Positions 26,390 to 35,195 of a stretch of 54,108 nucleotides of DNA are shown here, piece by piece (within the stretch, counting starts at the first letter, position 1; every line of letters starts with the position of its first letter). The translations under genes were made by a program, and so were the position numbers. The stretch covers positions 1 through 54,108 of the forward strand of contig JAIXUE010000013.1 of assembly GCA_027483605.1 (NCBI GenBank), given 5' to 3'. The DNA is from Cryomorphaceae bacterium. Lineage in GTDB: Bacteria; Bacteroidota; Bacteroidia; Flavobacteriales_D; Crocinitomicaceae. The notes beneath the pieces were generated by a model. The model worked only from the letters and a program-made list of their open reading frames with translations, ran no database searches and had not been told where the DNA came from.

Positions 26390-29356
26390 TTAAGAATTTA
26401 AAAGTGCATGTAAGCCAAGGCGATTGACCGGATTGATGCGCAAACTAAAGCGGATGTTTTGCGCATAGTTGGTAAAGAGGTCACCTGAGAAGGTATTGTT
26501 TCCATAAACCAATGGAAAGTAAATGCCAAATACCTTTCCAAGTCTCAGCGCAACGCCAGCGTTGTAATACATGTCTACAGTTTGAAACGTACCACGCCCT
26601 GCACCAAAATCGGCAAAAACACCAAAGAAATTAGGTTTAATAGGCAACTGTGCATAAACTGTGGCGGTGGTGAGCCAGTTGATATTACTTCCAGCTGAGT
26701 TGCCCGTATGAAACTGCCCGTGGCGCTCCATGCGCTGCTGCGACCAAATACCAGAAACGTCAGAACGACCAAAGTTGTAATCTTCTAAGAATAAATCTTG
26801 TTGGCCTTGTAAACCGTTCATTGCCCAGAAGAAGCGGTCGCCACTCAAGTTGGAATATTGATGATTCAAGGTATAACCGCCAAATAGATTGAGGGTAACA
26901 CTGCGATCCATTTTACCCACAGAATAATTGAAGTTCTGATTGAGATTGGTCCAGATGCGCGAAATAAACTCTTCACCTGTTTTGAAATATTCAAAACGAT
27001 TCGTCCATTGCGCCTGATACATTGGTTTTCTATAGTTAGAGGTGTGCTGCACGAAGATACCTTGATCGTTATAAGAAATGTTGTTACCAAGCATATTCTC
27101 TTTATAAATTCCTTGGATGAGTAAATCATGATGAAAAGCATGTCGCGCTTTGCGGTCGCCAAAATTGATAGATACGTAGGGAGAGAAAGCAACAAAATAA
27201 TTGTTGTCAGCATCGCGCTCTGTTCCAAATGATTTGACGGACAAACCAAGGCGCATGAGTTCGATTGCTTTAGTTGGTAAAATTTGATAGGAGAATTCAG
27301 CGATACCTGCCGGACGCAAACGTGCAGTACTTAGCATTGGGCTCACGAGGTAAGTGAATTTCTTTGGGGCCAAGCCAATGTTGTGCAAAGTAACACCCGC
27401 CATGAGGCCGTCGTAGGCATTGCCGCCAAGCATTGGCGTCCAGAAAATCGTGCTTTTGTCTTTTTCGTGATCTCCGAAGAGGAATTCGAAGCGCAAAGGC
27501 TCCACTTTCTTAAACATTTGCTCTTTCACCCAAAGGTTGTTTTGGCGGTTGAGCTCAGGGATGTCATTTGAGCGGTCGATTTCAACTTTAGTTATGGAAG
27601 CATAAGGCGTTTTAGCGACTACTGAAGTTTGACCTGGTTCGGCCCAAACGGTTTCAACTTGTTTGTCTTGGCCGTAGATGTTGACTTCAATTGGGCCATC
27701 AACCTGTCCTTTATTGGCCAACTTGACCACTGTTCCGGTTTTAGAAATTTGGACCGCCTTCACTTTGTAGTCGATGTGTTTGGTGGTTTGAATGAGGTCT
27801 TCGAATAACCAGCTCAAATCTTTACCTGTTTGGGTTTCTAAGGTTTTTTGAAGATCGGCAGGCTGTGGGTGTTTGAATTTCCATTGCTGATAGTAAGCAG
27901 ACATAGCCGCATCAAAATTTTCGGCACCAAGATAATCCATGAGGTAAAAGAAAATGACACCTGTTTTTTGGTACATGATGGCACCGTAGTTGAAGCTCGA
28001 GAAATCGTCCGAATGCGTTTCGAGGGGTTGGTCTAGTCCAAAACTTGCTAGAGTGCGGTACATGATGTCGCCGGAGTCGTGGTGATCGAGGTCATTGAGG
28101 TGAAAGCGACCGCCTGCAACCATATCAGAGAAGCGCGTGTTGTCTGGGTATTTGGTTTGCACGTAGCGCATTTCGTTGAGTGTATTGAGGCCTTCATCCA
28201 TCCAGCCATGAACGCGCTCATTGGATCCAAGAATTCCGTAAAACCAGTTGTGCCCAACTTCGTGCACAATAACTACTTCTAATTCTTCTTTTGAACTTGA
28301 ATTGCCGATGACGGTGATCATGGGATATTCCATGCCACCTCCAGCGCTAATTGTTCCGTCAATGGCCGTTACATGCTTATATGGGTAGTCTCCGTTCCAA
28401 AGTGAATAGTAATAAGTTCCGTCGTGCAAATACTCCAAGGAATTAGCCCAAAGCTTGGCATTTTGAGGCGTAAACATGGCCCAAGTGGTAACGGTGTCTT
28501 TGGAATGCGGCAAAACCACCTCGCCTCTGAGGACTAGAAAGCGCTTATCGGCAAACCAGGCGAAGTCGTGTACGCGATCTTGTTTATACTGAATGGTTTT
28601 CCACTCGCTAGCAGACTCTGGAAAGTTTTTAGAGCGCTCCGTATCCGAATTGAGCAACTTTTCAAGTTTTTTCTTGCTTTCGTCTACTTTTTGATTCAAA
28701 AAAGAAACTTCTGAAGCTGTCTGAAGCTCGCCAGTAGCACCCACTACATAATTGCTAGGCACGGTAATCTTGACATCAAAACTGCCAAATTCTGAATAGA
28801 ATTCTCCCTGATTCAAATAAGGCATGGCATTCCAACCATTTTGATCATAAACAGCTGGCTTAGGATACCATTGCGTAATTTGATAAGACTGACCGATGTG
28901 CCCTAAACGAGAAAGACTTCCAGATGGTATTTGAACTTTGAATGGTGTTGTGATGCTGATGCTGGCACCTGGCTTCAAGGCTTCATTGAGCTGCAAAACA
29001 ACGATATCTTGATGTGCTTCGCTATATGCCCATTTGACCGCTTTTCCATCGACTTTAAAGTCTAAAGAATCGATGTAACCTAAATCTTTGGCATCGGCTT
29101 TTGCAATTTTATTACCCTCATTGCGCTTGAGCTGCTGTGCGAGTGCTGTTTGCTTGTTTTTATACGCATTTGGCCAAACGTGCATATAAATAACAGCTAG
29201 TGTTTGCGGAGAATTATTTTTGTAAAGCAAGTTTTCAAAACCATGTAAAACATGTTTTTTATCATCGAGCTTGACCTCAATTTGATAGCTTACATCTTGC
29301 TGAAAGTACTGACTAAAGGCCCCAAATGGAAGTAAAAGAAATAGTAATTTTTTCAT
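26390..29356 (-). CDS. M1 family metallopeptidase with long C-terminal beta-rich region
   Basis: 988 residues with a signal peptide (MKKLLFLLLPFGAFSQ). The zinc site is HEVGH (365-369) with the third ligand E388 in WMDEG, the standard HExxH-x18-E. Residues 1-600 cover the M1 peptidase fold; the last ~330 residues contain alternating aromatic and polar stretches (WTPMLGGNAYDGL..., FSYQILPTKAIELMRLG) ending in FSLRINPV, which looks like outer-membrane beta-barrel segments. The C-terminal region differs from the T9SS domains seen elsewhere in the window. It heads a two-gene transcript with sppA. A TAnnTTTA box lies 16 nt upstream. Confidence 0.87.
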   Translation of the reverse strand: MKKLLFLLLPFGAFSQYFQQDVSYQIEVKLDDKKHVLHGFENLLYKNNSPQTLAVIYMHVWPNAYKNKQTALAQQLKRNEGNKIAKADAKDLGYIDSLDFKVDGKAVKWAYSEAHQDIVVLQLNEALKPGASISITTPFKVQIPSGSLSRLGHIGQSYQITQWYPKPAVYDQNGWNAMPYLNQGEFYSEFGSFDVKITVPSNYVVGATGELQTASEVSFLNQKVDESKKKLEKLLNSDTERSKNFPESASEWKTIQYKQDRVHDFAWFADKRFLVLRGEVVLPHSKDTVTTWAMFTPQNAKLWANSLEYLHDGTYYYSLWNGDYPYKHVTAIDGTISAGGGMEYPMITVIGNSSSKEELEVVIVHEVGHNWFYGILGSNERVHGWMDEGLNTLNEMRYVQTKYPDNTRFSDMVAGGRFHLNDLDHHDSGDIMYRTLASFGLDQPLETHSDDFSSFNYGAIMYQKTGVIFFYLMDYLGAENFDAAMSAYYQQWKFKHPQPADLQKTLETQTGKDLSWLFEDLIQTTKHIDYKVKAVQISKTGTVVKLANKGQVDGPIEVNIYGQDKQVETVWAEPGQTSVVAKTPYASITKVEIDRSNDIPELNRQNNLWVKEQMFKKVEPLRFEFLFGDHEKDKSTIFWTPMLGGNAYDGLMAGVTLHNIGLAPKKFTYLVSPMLSTARLRPAGIAEFSYQILPTKAIELMRLGLSVKSFGTERDADNNYFVAFSPYVSINFGDRKARHAFHHDLLIQGIYKENMLGNNISYNDQGIFVQHTSNYRKPMYQAQWTNRFEYFKTGEEFISRIWTNLNQNFNYSVGKMDRSVTLNLFGGYTLNHQYSNLSGDRFFWAMNGLQGQQDLFLEDYNFGRSDVSGIWSQQRMERHGQFHTGNSAGSNINWLTTATVYAQLPIKPNFFGVFADFGAGRGTFQTVDMYYNAGVALRLGKVFGIYFPLVYGNNTFSGDLFTNYAQNIRFSLRINPVNRLGLHALLNS

Positions 29357-29394
29357 GTAGAATTATTTAAAATAAAAGTACTAAGTTTTGTGCA

Positions 29395-29420
29395 CAAAAA
29401 AGCCACCCGAAGGTGGCTTT
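29395..29420 (-). terminator. Terminator of the MopE-repeat gene
   Basis: Minus strand: AAAGCCACC (29399-29407), CGAA loop, GGTGGCTTT (29412-29420), followed by U-rich sequence on the minus strand. It lies between that gene and the M1 peptidase start. Confidence 0.8.
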
Positions 29421-29460
29421 ATCATTATTAACGAAATACGCTGCGCTTTGTTACAAGAAC

Positions 29461-32145
29461 TTAAAGCTTCACAATTCGTTGTGTATTTTCATTGATTTGA
29501 ACAAGATAGCTACCCGGCTTCAAGTGAGTGAGGTCTAGGCTGTGGCTAAAACCGTTCACAAATGAAATTTGCAGCACTTTACCGTTTAAATCAGTAAGGC
29601 GAAGCTGAGCAGAAACTTCTTGATTGAAACGCACTTCGATCAAACCATTCGTCGGATTTGGTGCAATTGAAGCAATCACTTCCAAAGATGCAAGCCCTAG
29701 AACGCCGTCCACACCGTCGCAGTTTTCATCGATGCCGTTACCTTCGGTATCTGCTGCGCCAGGGAATACGCTATTGTTGCTGTCGTCGCAGTCGCCGGTT
29801 TGGGTTGCATAACCCGCAATAGCTGAGCAAGAAACCGTAGGGTTGCCAATACCGTAACCGTCGCTGTCTCCATCGAAATAGTAATTCAAGAACGTGAGTC
29901 CTTCGTCTTCTTGACCATCGCAGTTGTTATCCAAACCGTCGCAAATTTCAGGTGCGCCCGGATAAACAGCGTTGTTGTTGTCATCACAGTCTCCGCCGAT
30001 AGCAATCATATTGACTGGTGCTTGGCAAAAAGGCGTGCCGCTTGCATCGTCTCCAAAGCCGTCTTGATCGGCGTCTGTGTAATAAACTACTGGTGCCGTA
30101 ATATTGACGTCGTTGTCATTGCAATCACCGTTGGCCAACACATAACCTACAGGTTGCAAACAAGCCACTTGAGAAATGGCTGAATTACCTACTTGGTCAT
30201 TGTCTAAATCTTGGTACCATACGGTATTGGGATTGATCAAGGCATTGGCATCATTACAGTCGGTATTGTTGACCACATAACCCGCTGGGGCGTTGCAAAG
30301 CAGTGTGTCCATTGAAGGGTCGCCAAATCCATCGCCATCTGCATCAGCATAAAACAACGACGGAATAATGGTAATGGTATTCCCCCAAACTGAAACGTTA
30401 TCCATTCTCAATGTAGAGGTGTTTGTCGCTTGATTGATTACGTAAAATCTGAAAGTCACCGCAGCAACGTTTGCAAAAACTGCAGGTAAATTGATGGTAT
30501 CAGCAAATACGACATTGCCATTCCAACCGGAGGCAAGGGTATCAATATTGGTCGCGTAGTTATCTAAACTCGAGCGCACAAAAATGGTTGGTGTACCACC
30601 GGTTGTACTCGTGCGGTGATTGAGCGCCAACTTTGCCAAATTCAAATTGCTGCAATTGGCACCTGTAATGGTAAACTCATTGTATTGATTGGCATCAAAA
30701 AGAGCGGTTTGGTTCCAGGCACTGCGATTGAAAACACCACCTCCTGAAGCACAATTAGTTCCTTGCGATGTAAAGTCTGAGAAAGAGTAGCTGGCACTGA
30801 CATTCGTTGCAGCAACATCTTGAGTTGCGCAATCTACGGTTCCCGCAAACTGGTAAATACCCAATTGCAAAGGTGCGTCAAAGCCATTGCAGTCTTCATC
30901 GATGCCATTACCTGGCACATCAATAGCACCTGGATAAATTGCATTGTTGTTGTCATTACAGTCAGAACTATTGGTTACATAACCCGTAATGGCTGCACAA
31001 CCCGTTTGAGAAACTGCTGCGTTTCCATAACCGTCGTTATCGGAATCTTGGTAGTAAGTTAAGGAGCCAACTATACTGAGGTTGAGTGTGATGGTGCTAT
31101 CGCAACCGGCTACATTTTGAGTGAGTTGCGTGTAGGTTCCAGAAGCGCTATAGGTTTGGTTATTCAAAGTATAAGGACCACAATTTGTAATGTTCAAAGT
31201 GGAGCTATTTGCATTGCTGATCGTCAGGTTTAAATTGATGATCGAATCACAACCTGCAGCGTTTGCATTAGCAAGCGTTTGCACATACGTCCCTGACGTG
31301 GTGTATGTTTGGTTATTCAAAGAATAGGTATTACATGCCGTTGCAGTGATTGTGTTGTAAGTAACACAAGACGCAGCCGATCCTGGCGTTACAGACGCCC
31401 AGGTTTCACCCGCACGAATTTCGTCGATTTCGTAGTTTCCCGTTCCTGCTGCTTGTCTCAGATAAACAGATTGAATACCATTGGCAGGCCAAGGACTCGT
31501 TCCGCCTGCATTGATCACGCCTGCTGCTGGCTCTGCGGCTCCTGGTACAGGGTTTACCCACAATGAAGCCGTAATGACACCCGCAACAGCTGGCGCACTT
31601 GCTTTGGCAACAACAAAAATCGTAGTACCTGGCGTATACTCCGTTGGTAAGTAAGTTGCAACAGCACCTACCCCACCTGAAGTATTCAAAATACCAAGTT
31701 GAAAAGTGTTTGGTGTTGCTCCCAATTTAATAAAAAGTCTAGGGAAATAAACAGTTACATTAGCCCCTGCTGTCCCGCCAAAACCAATAAAATAGGCTCC
31801 TCCAGCAGTTAGGCCGGTTGTATTCGTCACATTTAACAGAAACGAAAAATACCCGGTTGGTAATGTAGTGGTAAATGGCTTATTGATATCTTCTGTGGCG
31901 GTTGAGGAACCTGCAACAAGTGCCATGCGGTTTGCGCTTGAAGCAGCAAGACCGTTATATGAGAGTGAATTACCACTTTGTGACGGTGTTGTTAATGCCA
32001 CTAATTGACCTTCTTGACCTGCGGTTACACTATGCGTCGTCCAGCCGTTGGCATTGGCCGAACCCGTAAAATTAAAAGATTCAAAGGCTTGCGCAAAGGC
32101 ATTGAGGCTCAAGATGGTAAGTATAAAAAGTAAACCTTTTTTCAT
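29461..32145 (-). CDS. Secreted multidomain protein with MopE-like metal-binding repeats and T9SS domain
   Basis: 894 residues. Signal peptide MKKGLLFILTILSLNAFAQ; start 32145 is chosen because the longer frame adds a non-signal extension. The N-terminal ~220 residues look like a lectin-type beta-sandwich. Two copies of a CxxYxLNNQTYxxSGTY...GCDSxIxLNL unit follow near residues 260-360. Then come five acidic units of the type DxDxDGYG...DCNDNNNA (about 370-820), the MopE-like metal-binding repeats, probably calcium. The end (about 820-894, SIAPNPTNGLIEVRF... to ...LVQINENTQRIVKL) is a T9SS C-terminal domain. It is thus a surface or released adhesin-like protein. Terminator downstream. Confidence 0.85.
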   Translation of the reverse strand: MKKGLLFILTILSLNAFAQAFESFNFTGSANANGWTTHSVTAGQEGQLVALTTPSQSGNSLSYNGLAASSANRMALVAGSSTATEDINKPFTTTLPTGYFSFLLNVTNTTGLTAGGAYFIGFGGTAGANVTVYFPRLFIKLGATPNTFQLGILNTSGGVGAVATYLPTEYTPGTTIFVVAKASAPAVAGVITASLWVNPVPGAAEPAAGVINAGGTSPWPANGIQSVYLRQAAGTGNYEIDEIRAGETWASVTPGSAASCVTYNTITATACNTYSLNNQTYTTSGTYVQTLANANAAGCDSIINLNLTISNANSSTLNITNCGPYTLNNQTYSASGTYTQLTQNVAGCDSTITLNLSIVGSLTYYQDSDNDGYGNAAVSQTGCAAITGYVTNSSDCNDNNNAIYPGAIDVPGNGIDEDCNGFDAPLQLGIYQFAGTVDCATQDVAATNVSASYSFSDFTSQGTNCASGGGVFNRSAWNQTALFDANQYNEFTITGANCSNLNLAKLALNHRTSTTGGTPTIFVRSSLDNYATNIDTLASGWNGNVVFADTINLPAVFANVAAVTFRFYVINQATNTSTLRMDNVSVWGNTITIIPSLFYADADGDGFGDPSMDTLLCNAPAGYVVNNTDCNDANALINPNTVWYQDLDNDQVGNSAISQVACLQPVGYVLANGDCNDNDVNITAPVVYYTDADQDGFGDDASGTPFCQAPVNMIAIGGDCDDNNNAVYPGAPEICDGLDNNCDGQEDEGLTFLNYYFDGDSDGYGIGNPTVSCSAIAGYATQTGDCDDSNNSVFPGAADTEGNGIDENCDGVDGVLGLASLEVIASIAPNPTNGLIEVRFNQEVSAQLRLTDLNGKVLQISFVNGFSHSLDLTHLKPGSYLVQINENTQRIVKL

Positions 32146-32240
32146 AAAAATATTTTTGGTTGGGTAAAGGTACAACTTTGTACGTTAATATACGGAAAGA
32201 ACGAATAAAACAGCTATTCATATTAGGTCAACTGGCGTAC

Positions 32241-32273
32241 AAAAAAAAGGGCGGAGTTACCTCCGCCCTTTTG
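32241..32273 (-). terminator. Terminator of pnp
   Basis: AAAAGGGCGGAG (32245-32256), loop TTAC, CTCCGCCCTTTT (32261-32272), flanked by an A-run that becomes the U-tract on the minus strand. Confidence 0.85.
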
Positions 32274-32292
32274 TTATCGTTACTTTTGGGTC

Positions 32293-34443
32293 TTATTCTG
32301 CAGTTGGTTGTTCTGGTGCCGGGCGCTCAGGGCGTGGCAACAAAACTTTGCGAGATAATTTCCATTTTTTGGTTTTTGGATCTTTTCCGATGACCTTGAA
32401 AGTGAGCATTTCACCTTCCTTTACGACATCTTCCATTTTTGCTGTTTTTTCCCAGGCAAATTCAGAGATGTGGATGAGGCCGTCGGTACCTGGAACGATT
32501 TCTACGAAGCAACCGAATTCTTTGACAGACTTCACTTTACCTTCGTAAGTAGCACCTTCGTCAACTTGCGGTGGAAATGCAATTTGACGGATGAGGCGAA
32601 TGGCCTCTGCCATGTCGTTACCGTTGTTAGAAAGTACCTGAACACGACCTTCACCATTTGGTAATTCTTCAATAGTGATGGTGGTTTTGGTTTCTTTCTG
32701 TAAACCTTGGATGATTTTTCCGCCAGGTCCGATGATGGCACCGATCATTTCGTTCGGTACGTTGAATGCCTCTAGACGCGGTGTTTGCGGCTTGAGCTCT
32801 GGACGCGGTGCTGGCATGGTTTCGGTGATTTTGCCAAGGATGTGCAAGCGACCTGCGCGCGATTGCTCGAGTGCTTGCGTCAAGACTTCGTATGGCAAAC
32901 CATCTACTTTGATGTCCATCTGACATGCGGTGATGCCATTGGCAGTTCCGGTTACTTTGAAGTCCATGTCACCGAGGTGGTCTTCATCGCCGAGGATATC
33001 AGACAATACAGCGAATTTACCTTCGTCGGCAACCAAGCCCATTGCGATACCAGAAACTGGAGATTTGATAGGTACACCACCGTCCATGAGGGCGAGTGTT
33101 CCGGCACAAACCGTGGCCATTGAAGACGAACCGTTTGATTCTAAAATATCAGAAACGATGCGAACCGCATATGGATAGTCGTCTGGCATCACTGGCTTGA
33201 GCGCGCGAAGCGCCAAGTTACCGTGACCAATTTCGCGACGAGACGTACCGCGAAGTGGCTTAGCCTCACCGGTTGAGAATGGTGGGAAGTTGTAGTGTAA
33301 TAAGAATTTTTCGGTGCCTTGGAAAGTAGCGCCGTCGATCATTTGCTCGTCCATTTTACCACCTAAGGTAAGTGTGGTGAGTGACTGCGTTTCTCCGCGG
33401 GTAAATACCGCCGAACCGTGAACCATTGGAAGGTAATCTACCTCGGCCCAAATTGGACGGATTTCGTCGAACTGACGGCCATCTAAGCGCTTGCGCTCAT
33501 TGAGCATGACCCAACGAACCGCTTTTTTCTTGACCTCTGAAAAGTAAGTCGAGATGAATTTGCCTGCATGCTCAAGTTCTTCTTCAGAAAAACCTGCTTT
33601 CACTTCTGCTTTAATGGCATCAAATAACTCTGTGCGTTTTGCCTTATTGGCCAACCCTTGACGTGCTACGTCTTTGCATTTTTCCATCGCCAATTCGAAT
33701 ACTTTGGCGCGAACGTCTGCATCGTGAGATTCGTGGGAGTATTCGCGTTTTGGATTGGCAGTAGGGATTTCTGCAGCGAGTTCCAATTGGAAGTTACATT
33801 GTTCGATAATTGCGGCGTGGGCCAATTTAATGACCTCAACCAATTCGGCTTCTGAGATTTCTTGCATCTCGCCTTCTACCATGTTGACATCTTTAGCGGT
33901 ACCAGCAACCATGACATCAATATCAGAAATTGCGATTTCTGCCATTGTTGGGTTGATGATGAACTCACCGTTGATGCGACCAACGCGCACTTCAGACATT
34001 GGGCCGTTAAACGGAATGTCAGAAACTGCGATCGCAGCAGAGGCAGCCAAACCACACAATGCGTCAGGGTTGTGAACGCCGTCGTAGGACATGAGTTGAA
34101 TCATGACCTGAACTTCTGCGTGGTAATCGTCTGGGAAGAGCGGGCGCAAAGCGCGGTCTACCAAACGCATAACCAAAATTTCTGTTTCAGAAGGGCGTGC
34201 CTCGCGACGGAAGAACCCGCCTGGGAAACGACCCGCTGCCGCGTATTTTTCGCGGTAATCTACTGTAAGTGGAAGAAAATCGACGCCTTCCTTTGCGTCT
34301 TGTGCTGCCACAACAGTAGCGAGCAACATGGTGTCGCCCATGCGCACCACAACAGAACCATCTGCCTGTTTTGCCAACTTCCCGGTCTCTACAAGGATTT
34401 CCTTGCCGCCGGTTTTGATTGACTTTCTTGTTCCTATATTCAT
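32293..34443 (-). CDS. pnp: Polyribonucleotide nucleotidyltransferase
   Basis: 716 residues, the standard PNPase length. Two RNase PH domains are visible ([45 protein letters not shown] with its catalytic Asp), followed by a KH domain ([14 protein letters not shown]) and an S1 domain ([32 protein letters not shown]). It degrades RNA 3' to 5' with phosphate. It lies directly after rpsO, the conserved bacterial order. A hairpin sits between the two genes, the site of PNPase autoregulation in other bacteria. Confidence 0.97.
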   Translation of the reverse strand: MNIGTRKSIKTGGKEILVETGKLAKQADGSVVVRMGDTMLLATVVAAQDAKEGVDFLPLTVDYREKYAAAGRFPGGFFRREARPSETEILVMRLVDRALRPLFPDDYHAEVQVMIQLMSYDGVHNPDALCGLAASAAIAVSDIPFNGPMSEVRVGRINGEFIINPTMAEIAISDIDVMVAGTAKDVNMVEGEMQEISEAELVEVIKLAHAAIIEQCNFQLELAAEIPTANPKREYSHESHDADVRAKVFELAMEKCKDVARQGLANKAKRTELFDAIKAEVKAGFSEEELEHAGKFISTYFSEVKKKAVRWVMLNERKRLDGRQFDEIRPIWAEVDYLPMVHGSAVFTRGETQSLTTLTLGGKMDEQMIDGATFQGTEKFLLHYNFPPFSTGEAKPLRGTSRREIGHGNLALRALKPVMPDDYPYAVRIVSDILESNGSSSMATVCAGTLALMDGGVPIKSPVSGIAMGLVADEGKFAVLSDILGDEDHLGDMDFKVTGTANGITACQMDIKVDGLPYEVLTQALEQSRAGRLHILGKITETMPAPRPELKPQTPRLEAFNVPNEMIGAIIGPGGKIIQGLQKETKTTITIEELPNGEGRVQVLSNNGNDMAEAIRLIRQIAFPPQVDEGATYEGKVKSVKEFGCFVEIVPGTDGLIHISEFAWEKTAKMEDVVKEGEMLTFKVIGKDPKTKKWKLSRKVLLPRPERPAPEQPTAE

Positions 34444-34473
34444 CTTTATTTATTTACAACTTTTAAAACAAAA

Positions 34474-34505
34474 GAAGGGGCTATCGATGTTATCGAAGCC
34501 CCCTC
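34474..34505 (-). terminator. Intergenic hairpin between rpsO and pnp
   Basis: GGGGCT (34477-34482) with TCGAT (34484-34488) pair with ATCGA and AGCCCC (34492-34502), a stem with a single-base bulge. On the minus strand the 3' side is followed by a T-rich stretch, so it could act as an attenuator or processing site rather than a full terminator. Confidence 0.6.
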
Positions 34506-34536
34506 TCCCATAAAATTTTCCGAGCAGATCTCAGAA

Positions 34537-34806
34537 TTAACGACGTAGTCCTAATTCTTTGATCAAGGCACGGTATTTCTCGATGTCTTTTGCCTTTAGG
34601 TAGTCTAGAAGGCTACGACGCTTACCAACTAATAATTGAAGTGCGCGTTGGGTGCCGTAGTCTTTGCGGTTCTTTTTCAAGTGCTCAGTAAGGTGAGCAA
34701 TGCGAAATGTAAACAAGGCAACTTGGCCTTCTGTAGAACCGGTGTTGGTTTCTGAACCACCGTGTTGGGCGAAGATCTCTTTCTTCTTTGCTGAATCTAA
34801 ATACAT
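34537..34806 (-). CDS. rpsO: 30S ribosomal protein S15
   Basis: 89 residues, the exact length of S15. The sequence MYLDSAKKKEIFAQHGGSETNTGSTEGQVALFTFRI and the RSLLDYLK and KYRALIKELGLRR ends are the textbook four-helix S15. It binds 16S rRNA and starts assembly of the 30S platform. It is the first gene of the rpsO-pnp transcript. A strong -33/-7 promoter lies 57 nt upstream, divergent from the cobalamin riboswitch. Confidence 0.97.
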   Translation of the reverse strand: MYLDSAKKKEIFAQHGGSETNTGSTEGQVALFTFRIAHLTEHLKKNRKDYGTQRALQLLVGKRRSLLDYLKAKDIEKYRALIKELGLRR

Positions 34807-34863
34807 GCTAATATTTGTGTAAATGATTATTATGTAGACTGACCACCTTGGTCAATACGGCTG

Positions 34864-34895
34864 CAAAGATAAGACTTCTTTTTGATACGCACAAA
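34864..34895 (-). promoter_or_regulatory. Promoter of rpsO-pnp
   Basis: Minus strand TTTG (34892-34895), 20-nt spacer, TATCTTTG (34864-34871): a complete Bacteroidota promoter. Confidence 0.75.
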
Positions 34896-34915
34896 AACCA
34901 ACCGGGTTTTATTGC

Positions 34916-34923
34916 TATCTTTG
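34916..34923 (+). promoter_or_regulatory. -7 element of the cobalamin-riboswitch transcript
   Basis: TATCTTTG ends about 7 nt before the riboswitch fold begins, so the RNA would start almost at the aptamer. It is divergent from the rpsO promoter. Confidence 0.65.
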
Positions 34924-34929
34924 CCCTGT

Positions 34930-35157
34930 TCTTTGGTGTTCGCTTGTCGAACTTAATAAGGAATCCGGTTAGAATCCGGAGCTGTATCTGCAGCTGTAAG
35001 TGTTTAAAAAGTTGCTTTCACCACGCCACTGCGACAGCGGGAAGGCGAAGTAACAACAGACACGAGCCAGAAGACTTGCCTCCGAACAGCGTGAAGACTT
35101 CAGATCAAAGTCGGTATCGCCAAGGGCTACGTATACCCTTGCCGCTCCACTTTTTTT
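34930..35157 (+). promoter_or_regulatory. Cobalamin (B12) riboswitch
   Basis: The aptamer core is unmistakable: AAGGAATCCGG ... AATCCGG stem (P3) at about 34957-34979, the conserved CTGTAAG-like turn at 34994-35000, CCACTGCGACAGCGGGAAGG at 35031-35050 (P6-P7 region), and the B12 box ACGAGCCAGAAGACTTGCCT at 35062-35081. Downstream, CAAGGG (35121-35126) and CCCTTG (35136-35141) form a small hairpin followed by CCGCTCCAC and seven T's (35151-35157), a candidate intrinsic terminator as expression platform. It controls the single gene at 35196. This region fills the 388 bp between rpsO and that gene. Confidence 0.93.
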
Positions 35158-35195
35158 CGGTGTCATTGTTTAATTTTTTAATAAATTTTCAAAAC

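Noticed and set aside
33862..34422. Plus-strand frame opposite pnp
   Set aside because: Antisense shadow of a conserved gene, His/Cys/Trp-rich without domain features.
34848..35195. N-terminal extension of the B12-regulated protein
   Set aside because: This stretch is the riboswitch; the signal peptide starts at 35196.
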